From Kappaphycus alvarezii (Eukaryota > Rhodophyta > Florideophyceae > Gigartinales > Solieriaceae), in contig NADL03000114.1 of the NCBI GenBank assembly GCA_002205965.3, positions 186,001-250,000 of the forward strand: DNA of 64,000 bases, read 5' to 3'. Positions within the stretch are counted from its first letter, which is position 1. Each line of letters opens with the position of its first letter. The translations under genes were made by a program, and so were the position numbers. The notes beneath the pieces are model-generated. The model saw only the letters and a program-made list of their open reading frames with translations. It was not told the origin of the DNA and did no database searches. Of this stretch, positions 35,316 to 45,734 are shown one piece after another.

Positions 35316-35339
35316 GGTTAGTGTTTCCAAGAAAGAAGA

Positions 35340-35620
35340 CAGTGTTCCCTACCTTTAATCTGCCTTGCTTTTGTGAATCAACAGATTCGTGTACTGAGGG
35401 GATGAAATAATTCCCATTTTTATTTAATCGGATCCCGTCGGAGTGCCAAGCCCATTTAAAGCGACAATCAGGACATATCCTCATTTCGATATATTGAAGA
35501 CGCCGTTATGTTGTCCATATTCCCTTAGTGATCGTTCCCCGCAGTCTATAAAGTTGCTCTAACGGATATTTTACTACGTACAAATTCTGGGAGGAGAGGC
35601 GAGGATGACAAGCGGACTTT
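35340..35620 (-). repeat. Terminal segment of the minus-strand copia-like element
   Basis: This is about 80% similar to 57,135-57,545: shared blocks include aatcaacagattcgtg, gtcggagtgccaag and catttaaagcga. Recurrence outside the element suggests an LTR or LTR-adjacent sequence. Confidence 0.55.
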
Positions 35621-38300
35621 TGACATGTCAAGCGTTTGATTGTCAACACCGTCATAATCGATATTGTATTTTTCATCGTCATTGTTCATTGACGAGACCT
35701 TGCTCGGGTACAATGTATTATCTTCAGGCCAATACATTTCAATACTATCACCGACCTCAGGCATCTTGGACAGCCTTTCGTTCATCATCTACCATCGTAT
35801 CATCCTTAATATATTGTGTTTCATCTGATGGTCCTTCATTGTTATCGTCTGTCACTGTAGTAGCATATCACCTGCGGTATCATCTGAGTTTTGTGTGCCT
35901 GTTCGTCAATGTATATCAATATTTGAGGCAACAGAGTCGATCTTCCTTATGGCACTTGCCAATGAGTCAGTAGGAAAGCAGGCGAACGTCTTCAATGGCA
36001 GCCTGTATCTTGTTGTTTTTTTTCCTGGTACTGTAACAGTTCCAGTTTCTTTATCAACGCTAAGACAATTTTCGGCGCAGACCACTTGCCTCTTTTTTCA
36101 AACTGCTCTTTCTTATATATTTGAACGGTGTCACCAGGGCTTACTGAAATGTCATGAACTCCTTCGACTTGAGTATGCGATTCAGCTTTCGACTCGCGAC
36201 TAAATCCTTGTGGGCTTCCAATATATAATCAGGAACTTTAACAGGTAGCAAGCCAATTTCCACAGTCTAGTATAACCTTTAGCAAGCTCTTGAGCAGAGC
36301 AAACATCTGTTCCATAAAGATCGTTCGAAACTCTGAGAGCAGCTTGAATGATCATCCGTTCCTCCTTTTGTTCTTCGGTTGGTATCATCTTTCAAGCGCA
36401 AGTATATATCACGTATTACCTTTTTTTGATTCTAAAACATTTTTTATTATGTCGCCGAGGAGGGATAGGTCGAGATTCAATAGCATGATTTTCAGGTATT
36501 CACCGAATTCGTCATTCCCAAAAGCTGGTCAAACAGAACACTTTGTGGTGCAGAACTGACTTATCCATAAAGTTTCAAATAGCGTATGGCATCCGCCATG
36601 GACGTTGTATCAACGACATCACCGACAGAGTAGCGCGTAGTAGAGTCCATTATATGAAACACTCTATTGCCATCGAGATGGAGATGGTCAATACAAACCA
36701 CGGTATTGAAGTCACGGCTCATTGCACTTAGCGATACTTTCCTTGTATCAGCCGGTTTAGAGGTTACCGAACAACTGCTACACTCTTCCAGAGTATTAAC
36801 GAGATACTTCTTTACTCAAGATTCCATATTATTACGCTGAAGCAGTATCTTCATGTCACTGTACGTTGAATGTCCGCAGACATGTTTATGACCTTGTAAC
36901 GATTTTCTTAATTCAGACCAAGGTCTATTCAGTACTGCTTCACTAATCTGAGCAGTAGCACAATATATTTTGTTCGAGTTTCCGACAAGCCAAAAATTGG
37001 TCGCCAGAAATCTTTCATACGGAATAAACTGTGTGATCATGATCAACAAGAGAAATCAATCATCCTTGTTAGGCAGTAACAGCCTGTTCGTGTGAATGTG
37101 CTCAATATTCACTTGCGTGTAACGTTTCGACCGACTACCCATTGCGAGGATCCCTCAATAATCAAATGTCGAATTGCAACTGTATCATCGTTTCTGTGCG
37201 AGAACTTAACAAAACTGACCCCAAAATCTTTCTAATCTCACTCGAATGTTCTCCATTACCGTATTGCCAATATGGCCTAGATTGAAGATGTTTAGGGAGC
37301 GGTAGTACTAACCATCCCATTCTGGTAGCAGTACTGGTTGAAGTAGTTTAAACTCGGATAATCCATGCCACTGTCGGGGCGTCGTCCAACAGCGACCGAC
37401 GAAATCATCATCAATATCGTTATTGTCTGATACCACTTTAACCATACTAAATGTAACAGTTTTCTTTCCAGAACTTGATCTGGACTCGCTTTGTATCGGT
37501 TTGGGGTGTGATTTAGCTCCAGGATTCAAACTTCCATCGGAATTATGGTCAGAGTGCCGATGCCATATTACCCACATTTATGGCATTGCTCTTGCTCTTA
37601 AGTCACTAAGCTGAGCAGGCGTTAGCTTGCTTGACGGGGCTTATACCCATTCCTTCCGGATGTATTGGCGGAACTGGCAGACAGGAATTTAGATTCCTCA
37701 TTCTTCTCACTCTTAGCTCTGTCACATTGCCTCAATACTGATGCTACTTTTTCATAAGAAACTGATTGTAAACTCATAGTTGTAGCACTATAACTTTGAG
37801 TGCGATGCCATTGGATGACGCAGAAGTACTGAAATGCTCTGACTGTTACCAACGGATGAATTAGCGAGGAGCGTAAAGGCAATTAGCGCTTCAGGCAACT
37901 TACAACAGTTGTTTGTCGAGTTGAACTTCGATATTTGCGCCATAATCTTGATTCAAAGCTTTTAAAGGTTTCATTAGAACCTCTGTTCATCGAAAGCAGT
38001 CCGGTAAAGCTTTGTTAAACCTCACTGACAACAGATAAGGAGTCACGCTTGTAAACTGCTTCCACAATTTCTTCCAACCCTCGGCAGACAGAATTTCGGA
38101 GTCAGATATGGACCTGCAAATGTCTTTTGCTCTGCCATATAGCTGCGACTGTAATATAATACCTCGTAACTCAGCTGATATCTTGTTTGAGTTATACTTT
38201 GGTAGCTTCTAATGAAAGGCGTTCCATAGCTCGACCGACTTAGCATACTCCTCTTAGCTACCCTTACCACCTGTCCAGGGTACATACTTCAAATCCTATG
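35340..38300 (-). mobile_element. Ty1/copia-like retrotransposon on the minus strand (fossil)
   Basis: Reading right to left: Gag-like frames (about 37,600-38,285), a region near 37,380-37,580 that includes a Cys/His-like scrap, integrase core remnants (CIDHLHLDGNRVFHIMDSTT, about 36,690; RVSNDLYGTDV and ELAKGYTR, about 36,260-36,330), and a Tudor-like segment (VGDSIEMYWPEDNTLYPSKV, about 35,750). No RT follows. The left 280 bp recur at 57,135-57,545, so they may be a terminal repeat. The element is broken in many places (over ten). The copia assignment is inference from part order. Confidence 0.7.
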
Positions 38301-38651
38301 TAAAGCGGGGCCTATTCGGCATGCCGCCGAGCTTGAGTGTATTTCTGGGCCCATAACAAAGGAGCAATAGGTTTGGTATTAACAAGTTGGCAGTAGCAGC
38401 GGTATCACAGTATCAAAACAGGGATATCAAAATATTCTTTACCATGTGTGCTTCGTCTATAGTATAGTTATTTTCTGTAGCTAGAGCTTTAAGTGAGCAC
38501 CCAATCCAGCAAGCAGCAGTTGCAGCCATGAGAAAATCTTCAATAGGAAAGACCGTTAGCAAATAATAGAATGACGCGCAATCAACGGCGTCATTTTGCA
38601 AATTACATCATCATTAGGAATCCAACAGAGTAATGGAACATCCGTTTCAAT
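38300..38651. other. No gene recognised between copia fossil and duplication
   Basis: This may be the 5' non-coding end of the minus-strand copia-like element. No open frame with a motif and no repeat partner are visible in the window. Confidence 0.4.
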
Positions 38652-38837
38652 TATAAATGATTGACCATGGGTTCCAGCAGTTTTCTGGGACATGGACAAA
38701 CTGGTGAATGTAACCAGAATCGGATATTCTATTGAGAACATTAGCAGAGCTCGTCTTGAATACGTCTGTTTCGTAACAAGATTATATACCCTCTGGGAGA
38801 CAAAAATAATATCGACATTGCCCTGCATGCCCCAATA

Positions 38838-38870
38838 TATATCAAACAGTAAAACACCCAAGCCTTTCCC
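38838..38870 (-). repeat. Inverted R-family end within copy I
   Basis: acagtaaaacacccaagcct is the near-perfect reverse complement of the R core start at 39,998-40,025. The pair forms inverted ends about 1.2 kb apart here and about 450 bp apart in copy II (58,546-58,572 and 58,973-59,000), where the LTR-like insertion is absent. Confidence 0.7.
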
Positions 38871-39215
38871 CTCTATATGGTTCTGAGATATGGGGTCAAT
38901 GGTTCTTACTTCATATTAATATCCTGAAAGCACATATAACCCTTGGAAGAAATCTCGATGAGAAAACAAGAGTGTTACTAAAAATGATGGCCGACTCAAA
39001 GCTACGGACGGCATTGGAGTTCTGCGGACGACAGGAGTACGAGGAGGTCAGGCATTAGAAGATACTGACAGCATTTTGTAGAATCTGTAAAAAACGTAAT
39101 CTCTGCAAGCATTAGAGAAACAATAGTGCTCATTCTCATATCTCTGACTGCGCTGCCATAATACTTAACAAACACAATAACAAAAGGATAGAGACTTGAT
39201 TACCAAACTGACCCT

Positions 39216-39933
39216 TGATGTGCGCAAATTTGCACTCGAAAAAAATCTAGATGAGGACCATGATTGTATACAGTATCGGAATTAGGAAGATAATTTTATA
39301 GTTTTTGAATTTGCAAGATATTTTTAATTTGGGTGAGTGTGGCAAATTCGTCGGTTGATTTTTTTCATTTTAGGACACGCTGTCATAGTAGATGTCAGTA
39401 CAGTTCCAGGTTGTGGGTGATACTACAAGTAGCTCTGAAAGTCTATATAATGGCCACATCAATTCCCACCCCTGGCCGATGGGTGGCTGGATGGGTATGG
39501 CACCTGATATTTACCTTGAGGAAATATCTTCAAATAGTCTCTCTGGTTCACACGATTACCGTGAATACATTTTATGGTTATTAGTATGTTTGTTTGATAC
39601 TTTTAGGGTAGCCAAAAGTCTATATAAGCCGAGTAAACTGCTTCCTTTAGTGGAGGTGAAGCAAGTTGGCAGACAACTTCAAGTCATGCTCCGAGTAGTA
39701 GGAAGTTGGGAGTCAACTTCAGGCCCAAGAAACATTTTCCTACGCTTGTCACAGAGCAGCAGTGATAGACTCTGCCCCTTTTATACTTGCTTGTAGCTTT
39801 CTCAACTCTCTTCTATATACACTCCCTTTTGTTCGTTCAACAATACCACGGTAGCACTTTTGTCGCTCGCAACACCTCCTTCTCAGGGTAATTGGTTCTG
39901 AGGATCTCCTCCCCGCCGATTTACCCCTATCAT
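39216..39933 (+). mobile_element. LTR-like unit (solo LTR or short non-autonomous element), 0.7 kb
   Basis: This is present in copy I and absent from copy II, where the empty site reads through at about 58,907. It is flanked by direct repeats of tgaccct (39,209-39,215 and 39,934-39,940); microhomology leaves the exact edges uncertain by a few bases. It starts TGATG and ends TATCA. Its right 330 bp match 61,000-61,340, including a TATA box (tctatataag, 39,619-39,628), while the left halves differ. A 134-codon frame (39,392-39,796) has no recognised domain. It looks whole as a unit and young. Confidence 0.75.
39619..39628 (+). promoter_or_regulatory. TATA box in LTR-like unit I
   Basis: tctatataag lies in the half shared with the 59.8-61.3 kb unit, about 300 bp before the unit's right end. 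This fits a U3/R promoter position in an LTR. Confidence 0.55.
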
Positions 39934-39989
39934 TGACCCTAATAGGTTTAAATATTTGCGTGGAAAACTGTCCATCACCTCGGGGAAAG

Positions 39990-40330
39990 CAGGGAGATGC
40001 TAACAGGGGAAAGGTTTGGGTGTCTTTACTGTTGGAAGATATACTCGATCTAACAGTAACTGGCCGTTTCATTCTCACTTCATGTAGGAGAAACACACTA
40101 GCATTTTCGGGCAGTAACGGTGCGTAGCAGAATGTTTTAGGTCTTACAGATTTCTAGTTGCAATGAATCGAATTGGGGGGAATTGGGTAGTTTAACACTC
40201 GGAAAGTAGGGCCAGTTCCTAAACTGACCGCAGCTATTCCCGCAGGGACGACATAAGTGTAGTGTATGTGAGCTGATACACTACGAGATGACCAGGGCGC
40301 ACAGATCACCCTTAAAGACGGCCTGCACTG
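39990..40330 (+). repeat. R-family dispersed repeat, copy in duplication I
   Basis: This starts ggggaaaggtttgggtg, then TGTTGGAAGATATACTC. It shares further blocks with 47,870-48,215, including gggtagttt-aca-t-ggaaagtag and cagatcac near the far end. The alignment is over 300 bp with divergence, so it is an old repeat that was present before the duplication. Confidence 0.65.
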
Positions 40331-40945
40331 TGCTTTAGGAAAATCGTATTTCCAAGCAACCCTACTCTACGCAGGTTGATATATTGAGCTACCCAGAACT
40401 TTTCTCCTGGTTTCCAAACGGTATTAAACAATGCTGCATTTGGATCGGCCTCCGGGCAAAAGTAGACCGACAGGTACCCACGAGCATTCTGTCGAGGTAC
40501 AAAGAGCGGAGAACAGCTGACACAAATGCGGCATGATTAGGAGTGGAGAAGGCCGAACAGAAGTGACTTTATGAATCAAAGCTAACCTAGCCGATCAACA
40601 GCCTGTAGTCCGGATATGTACAGCCCCCACTCTGCCATCGACAATTTTTAGTAAAACACATTGATTTGGCAGCGACAAGGGGAGGTTTGCAAGAGTACAA
40701 AATGTCGGTAGTAAGATAATTCAGAAGGTATTATGATATTCCGAAAGTAGGGTAAGATTAATGTGTTTAGCATGAATGTGGTGGGCGGGAAGAAGAAGTA
40801 AGCGAAAGGAATGGAACGTGACAGAAACCGAATGCAGTATTAGAAGTGGCTAAGCTACCTAAGGCTGGAGCGGAGAAGCGAGAAATGCGGCTTGAGACCC
40901 TCGACACTTCCCTGGACTTCCGCAGGACGGCGGTTCACCGACCTC

Positions 40946-41631
40946 CTACAGTTTTCGGATCTCGAATCTTCCCACTACACGCCCCTCAAAGCGGTCAGTC
41001 TCGTCCTCCACCAGCGGTGCAATGTTCTTCTGTGGTACGGTCGGTAAGTCAAGGCTTAAATCCAGTGGCGGGGTGAATTCGCGGCCATCGTCAACTCCTG
41101 CATCGTATGCAATCAGCGTCCCCCTTTGGCGACGAACGAAACGGCCCGCCTCAACGTCGAAAAGATTGCGGTTGTTGATCTGCACGATCCAGTCTGGAGA
41201 GGGTGCAATCATTCCGAGCATTGTGACAAACGGGTGTTCACAATCGACATCAACCTCGAGGGAGGTGGACTGTCCAGGCATTGTCACGGCATCGGCACCC
41301 AAGACGGAGAGAACCCCGCGTCCCTCTGACCTCAAGCGACGAGCGAAATTGATGAAGCGGGTGTTGACTCCGGTTTCGGCCAGGATCTCGACAGGCCGGT
41401 TGGCGAAGCCGCGGATAGTGAAGAAGGACACGCGGTTTGAGTGCGACACAGCAGCCAGAGGGGAAAACACAAGGCCGGTGCCCGGGATCAAACTGCGAAA
41501 GCGATTGGGGGTGAGGAAGTTGGTAAATGTGATCTTATAGGTTGCGTTGCCAGAGCAATTCGGGAACGGCTCTCAAGTGCTGAGACGGCAATAGTGAACA
41601 CAGAGAGGATGAGGAGGCGTGAGAATAACAT
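40946..41631 (-). CDS. Spondin_N-domain secreted protein (copy I, one frame break)
   Basis: The protein is predicted to be secreted and act outside the cell. Spondin_N domains occur in extracellular matrix and adhesion proteins, but a role here is unknown. ATG at 41,629-41,631 (context gaaaatg) starts a signal peptide, MLFSRLLILSVFTIAVSA. The domain includes KITFTNFLTPNRFRSLIPG, then GLVFSPLAAVSHSN, the diagnostic MLGMIAPSPDWIV and AYDAGVDDGREFTPP, and ends at the TAG at 40,946-40,948. The gene is intronless. Compared with copy II, one base is missing near 41,572 (ggctctc against ggcctctc), which puts signal peptide and domain out of frame. The full-length protein would be about 228 residues, short for the family, with the Spondin_N domain alone. 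Assembly error or recent decay are both possible. Confidence 0.8.
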
Positions 41632-42605
41632 TTTCGAAATCCGGGAGCTCGGCAGTGCAGTGAGATGAGCAGAATGTTTGCTTTGGGTGTGCGGTGCAGT
41701 TGGGGAAAAGAACGGTGGGGGTAAAATGGCTGAGTCGCTGTGTCATTTATAGTACACTCAGGTGATGTCTCGCTCTACACGATTACATGTCATCGTCTAG
41801 CTTTTCCAATGCAACTCAAGCAGCTGCAGTGCGTACATGATCTGAGGACCAGGCCATCTGGTCCCTCCTGCTTAATCTGGTTTTCGGTTATGGTACGGGG
41901 ACGAAACGGAAACTTCCATCTTCTTTTCCACAACTGTAAGATTCTCATACTTCCATGAGCATCCACAGTGAGTTGGGTTAGTAAAGTACCAGCAGATCAC
42001 TTGAGGTTCGTACCTGTCGCATCGCAAACCATTGCGCCACGGTTTTCCGTTCCAAGTGACAATGCATTGGTGGTGGCCGTTCAATTCCTCCACACTAGTC
42101 CTTACACTCTTGTAAGAGGGCCATCTGAGGACTCGCTTTTTGATTCGTTAGCTTATATTAGTGTGTATGACATGAATCCGTAAGAATCTAAAGAACTACT
42201 AATTGAGGACCCCTGGTCCTCTCCTAGCGTTTACGAGTGAGGCTGTTTACAGAGCTTGAACTTACTCGACCTCTTGCCTCCGATGGAACTGCTGTCCCCC
42301 TTTCAGTTGTTGGGCAAGATCATCTGTTTCTGTTGTCTACTTTTTGTTGCCCACATCACCTGAACCGGTAAATGCACGCCAGGGACACCGATTGTCTGTG
42401 TCCTTTGCCGTTACCCGTCCTTCCCTACTGTACCAGGACAGAGGATGCCCGGGGAGCAAAAGAGCAATATTCGTGGGACACAGTGTTGTGTAATGCACGG
42501 CGGACCTTGACGGGTACGGCAGAGCCTGCGGAGTAATTTCGACGCCAGCCACGGATCTCTGATATCCTCGAGTACTTTTTCCCAGGGTGAAGGTTTGGGT
42601 GCTTT
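41632..42605. other. Upstream region of the Spondin_N gene and R-repeat start
   Basis: No other gene is recognised. The first few hundred bases upstream of the ATG should hold the promoter, but no clear TATA box stands out. The last 20 bases (42,585-42,605) are the start of an R-family repeat cut by the DIRS insertion. Confidence 0.5.
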
Positions 42606-42877
42606 GGTGGAATGATTGGAAAATTATGGGTGAATATGATAGGGGGGCTTCGACGTGGCTGTGATCCACAACTGGAAGCAAGTCACGCTGTCACGTCTGC
42701 ATCTCGGTTGCATTTGCATCCGCCGGACTGTAAGCCACTCGAGATAAGGCCACGTTGGCAGCGTACCGTTGCTCAAGGACTTGATGTGCGATCAGAACCC
42801 GTCGGACAGGTCTATATAACCGACAACTTGGAAACCTTTGGCACAACTTCTGGTCCCTCAAGTCGTCGCTTGTTCTC
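42606..42877 (+). repeat. A1, left terminal repeat of the DIRS element
   Basis: This 272-bp block is repeated, apparently without differences, at 46,826-47,097. It contains a TATA box (42,811-42,820) and so probably the promoter. Confidence 0.93.
42811..42820 (+). promoter_or_regulatory. TATA box in repeat A1
   Basis: tctatataac lies 125 bp upstream of the probable Gag ATG at 42,945 (context taccatg). The identical motif in A2 is at 47,031-47,040. Confidence 0.6.
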
Positions 42878-42944
42878 ATCCTTCGAACCAGCCTCAGACG
42901 AATCACCGTCTAGGCCGACATTCACACAACACAACACCCTTACC

Positions 42945-45734
42945 ATGTCTAATGCTGAGTCCTCCTCTGCTGCATCAACCGGTTCCCGTATCGACGCCCT
43001 CGAAAACAAGTTTTCAACCCTCGAGAATCAACTCTCTGAAGTCGTCAATTTGCTCAAGGGTGGTGCCGGTCCTTCCGCCCAAGCCGCTCCCGCCGCTGGG
43101 CCCTCCGCTGCCGCAGATCGCCGTCGGATCCCGCCGATCAAGCCACGGCCGCGCCGAGGCCTTCAAGGTTGGGCAACTGCAGTTTTCACTGCCGCCCCAA
43201 GTGCCGAGCAGGTGGGCGAAACCTTCGCCACTCGGCGAGCTTACGCCGCTACCGGTAAGCTCAACAAGTTCGAGAAACCTCTTACCGTCGCTCCCTTTCC
43301 CTCAAAAAGGTTCATTCCGGAACTGAAGGCCTGTTTGGACGCATCAAGACAGCCGATCAGAGGGACGGGTGGGAAGCTGAAGTCCTCTGGAACGTGGGCA
43401 ACAACTGTGAAAACGCCCTCGCCAGTGCCCATCGAGTCACCGAGGCCCTGGCTGCGAAGGACGTCCAAGCCGCTACCGAGGCCTTCGCAGTTCTACATCA
43501 CTTTCTTGAAGCTTCCTATTCCAGGGTATTGGAACGAGTTGATATCTTCACCGACTCCTTGGAATCCGGTAAATCAGAGGCTATTCTTCTCCAGAAGTAC
43601 CTCAGAGAAGACGACTTCCCCTACGCATCCGATTTGTATCGAACTACCAAACACAAGTTCGCCGAGCTCCGTTCGCAAGCTTACGCAAAGGAGTTCAACA
43701 AGCAACAAGCCGGGAATCGCCGCCCTCCGAAGGGACCTGGAAGGAACCAGCCTGGTCCGGCCGAAAAGCCTAGTCGCAAGTAAGCGGTCATCTCCGCCGT
43801 CGTTTTGTCCTATGTCTCAAGTCCTGTGGCGCAACACCCAACGCGCCGGCTCCCTTTTGGTCCAGACCCTTCAGGCCTCCGAATTCCTTCTTCGGGCACT
43901 CCGTTTTGGAGTTTACGAGCGCCCGGTGAAAACATCCCTTTCAGACACTCAATTCCGCCTCTCTCAAATCCCTATCGATCCGTCCGACCGGGAATTCTTC
44001 GACGACGCAATCAAAGACGCTCTTCACCGTCGAACGTACGAAGAAATCTCAGCTGCCGAAGCTCTTCGTCTGCACAAGGATGGCTACCCGATTTCCAACG
44101 CATTCGTCGCAGTTACCGGGGAAAAACAGCGGTTGGTTGTAAACCTTTCCCGCCAGTCTACATTATTTCGAGACATGCCTGTCAAAATGGAAACCCTGGA
44201 AGGGTTCGCTCTGGATCTCAAGCGTTCAGACTACCTTTTCTCGTTCGATATCGCGAAGGGCTACCACCATTTTCGATTGCATCCCGATATTCGCAACTGG
44301 TTTATTTTCAAGGTGGACAACCGATATTTCCGCTGTATCGCCCTCCCTTTTGGATGGAAGCTTTCGCCGGCATATTTTATCAAGCTCATGAGACCCTTCG
44401 TCCGCTTCGTCCGAAATCGCCTTCGTCTGCGTATGCACCCGTACATGGACGACTTTCTGGTCGCGGTTCGCCGACGCTCTCGTCTTCACAAGGCTCGTGT
44501 GCAAATCGATCGTCTCTTGAAGGCTTGCGGACTACTTCGCAAGGAAGACAAGGGAAACTGGGCCGGAACGCAGTGTATCGAACATCTCGGTTTTACTATC
44601 GATACCACTCGTATGATGTTTGGAATAACCGCAAAGCGAATGGAAAAACTCAAGGGTATCTCGCAACAGTTGCTCCGCCAAGCACGTCGGAACCGCCGCC
44701 TGGTCGACGTCCAACTGTTACGCCACTTCGCAGGAGTGGCAATATCATGCTCCCTGGCCATGCCACTCGCACGGTTCTACACCCGATCCATCTACGATTC
44801 GCTCAAGCTGAACACATCCAACTCAGGGAAACGGGTGAAGCTGCTTCACTCAGCGATTCGGGACCTCAAACACTGGCGCGATCTAGCTCACAGTCCGCCA
44901 GAGAGGCCCGTGTCGACCCCATCCCCTACGTTGGCGCTCCACTCGGACGCATCGACGACCATTGGTCAAGGGGGAACCTTGGGCTCCAATTTGCAACCAG
45001 GAACCCAAGGAACGTGGGAAGCTCGTGGCTTATGGGATCCTCTTCTTCGCGTCAAGCCAATAACATTCTTGGAGCTCCGCGCCGTGACGGACAACATCCG
45101 GTCGTTCGCCAACATGCTCAAGTCAGGGACTCACCTCAGAGTATGGGAGGACAACCAAGCAGTCGTGGCAATTCTCAACGCTATGACAACCAAGTCCCGA
45201 CCACTCATGCAAGAACTCCGCGTGTTACACCGCTTGTTACAGAAGCTGGGAATCTCCATAGAAGCACGTTACCTCCCGTCAGCAGTCAATCGTTTCGCAG
45301 ATCGGTTGTCACGACTACACACCCTCGACGACTGGAGAATCAATCAGGAGACACTCCAACCGCTGCTCGAATCATACCATCCGACTATCGACCGGTTCGC
45401 CGACAGCAGCAACAAGGTCTGCGCCAAGTTCAACAGCGAATTCGCGTGTCCTGGCTCCCTGGGGATCAACGCGCTACAACAAGACTGGCGTTCAGAGCTC
45501 AATTTTTGGAATCCTCCTCTCAAGTTGATTCCACTCGTCGTCAACAAGATCTGCCACGAACAGGCAAAGGGAATACTGGTCACGCCTTGCTGGCCCGCTC
45601 AGCAATGGTACACGAAATTGCTCCGTTGGCTCGTCCGCACGTGTTTCGCCGCAGAAGATCTTTACCTCCCGCCAATTTGGGCCCCGCAAACAATGCCCAC
45701 TCCTCCGTGGAAATTGGCCGTCTGGAAAATCTAG
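42945..45734 (+). CDS. DIRS Gag, reverse transcriptase and RNase H region (fossil)
   Basis: The Gag-like N-terminus has a short coiled-coil segment (RIDALENKFSTLENQLSEVV) and an Ala/Pro-rich linker. Reverse transcriptase follows with FSFDIAKGYHHFRLHP (about 44,240), the LPFGWKLSPAYF segment (about 44,345) and a YMDDF active-site box (about 44,441), typical of DIRS elements. RNase H shows LHSDAS (about 44,940), WEDNQAV (about 45,145) and YLPSAVNRFADRLS (about 45,270). These would copy the element RNA into DNA. The downstream recombinase frame overlaps this region for about 1.9 kb, an arrangement known in DIRS elements. The Gag portion shows a break; RT and RNase H look whole. Confidence 0.9.
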   Translation: MSNAESSSAASTGSRIDALENKFSTLENQLSEVVNLLKGGAGPSAQAAPAAGPSAAADRRRIPPIKPRPRRGLQGWATAVFTAAPSAEQVGETFATRRAYAATGKLNKFEKPLTVAPFPSKRFIPELKACLDASRQPIRGTGGKLKSSGTWATTVKTPSPVPIESPRPWLRRTSKPLPRPSQFYITFLKLPIPGYWNELISSPTPWNPVNQRLFFSRSTSEKTTSPTHPICIELPNTSSPSSVRKLTQRSSTSNKPGIAALRRDLEGTSLVRPKSLVASKRSSPPSFCPMSQVLWRNTQRAGSLLVQTLQASEFLLRALRFGVYERPVKTSLSDTQFRLSQIPIDPSDREFFDDAIKDALHRRTYEEISAAEALRLHKDGYPISNAFVAVTGEKQRLVVNLSRQSTLFRDMPVKMETLEGFALDLKRSDYLFSFDIAKGYHHFRLHPDIRNWFIFKVDNRYFRCIALPFGWKLSPAYFIKLMRPFVRFVRNRLRLRMHPYMDDFLVAVRRRSRLHKARVQIDRLLKACGLLRKEDKGNWAGTQCIEHLGFTIDTTRMMFGITAKRMEKLKGISQQLLRQARRNRRLVDVQLLRHFAGVAISCSLAMPLARFYTRSIYDSLKLNTSNSGKRVKLLHSAIRDLKHWRDLAHSPPERPVSTPSPTLALHSDASTTIGQGGTLGSNLQPGTQGTWEARGLWDPLLRVKPITFLELRAVTDNIRSFANMLKSGTHLRVWEDNQAVVAILNAMTTKSRPLMQELRVLHRLLQKLGISIEARYLPSAVNRFADRLSRLHTLDDWRINQETLQPLLESYHPTIDRFADSSNKVCAKFNSEFACPGSLGINALQQDWRSELNFWNPPLKLIPLVVNKICHEQAKGILVTPCWPAQQWYTKLLRWLVRTCFAAEDLYLPPIWAPQTMPTPPWKLAVWKI

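Larger units (their letters stand above)
38652..42605 (+). repeat. Segmental duplication, copy I (left part)
   Basis: This matches 58,343-63,715 in the same orientation. Sampled stretches differ at roughly 1% of positions. Both copies start at aaatgattgaccatggg, where flanking sequence diverges at once. Copy I resumes after the DIRS insertion at 47,870 and runs to at least 48,152, where the window end stops the comparison. Large differences are insertions: 39,216-39,933 only here, 59,807-61,340 and 62,738-63,321 only in copy II, and 42,606-47,869 only here. Confidence 0.95.

Noticed and set aside
41022-41540. Plus-strand 172-codon frame opposite the Spondin_N gene
   Set aside because: It is the antisense shadow of the Spondin_N coding sequence, with no motif of its own.
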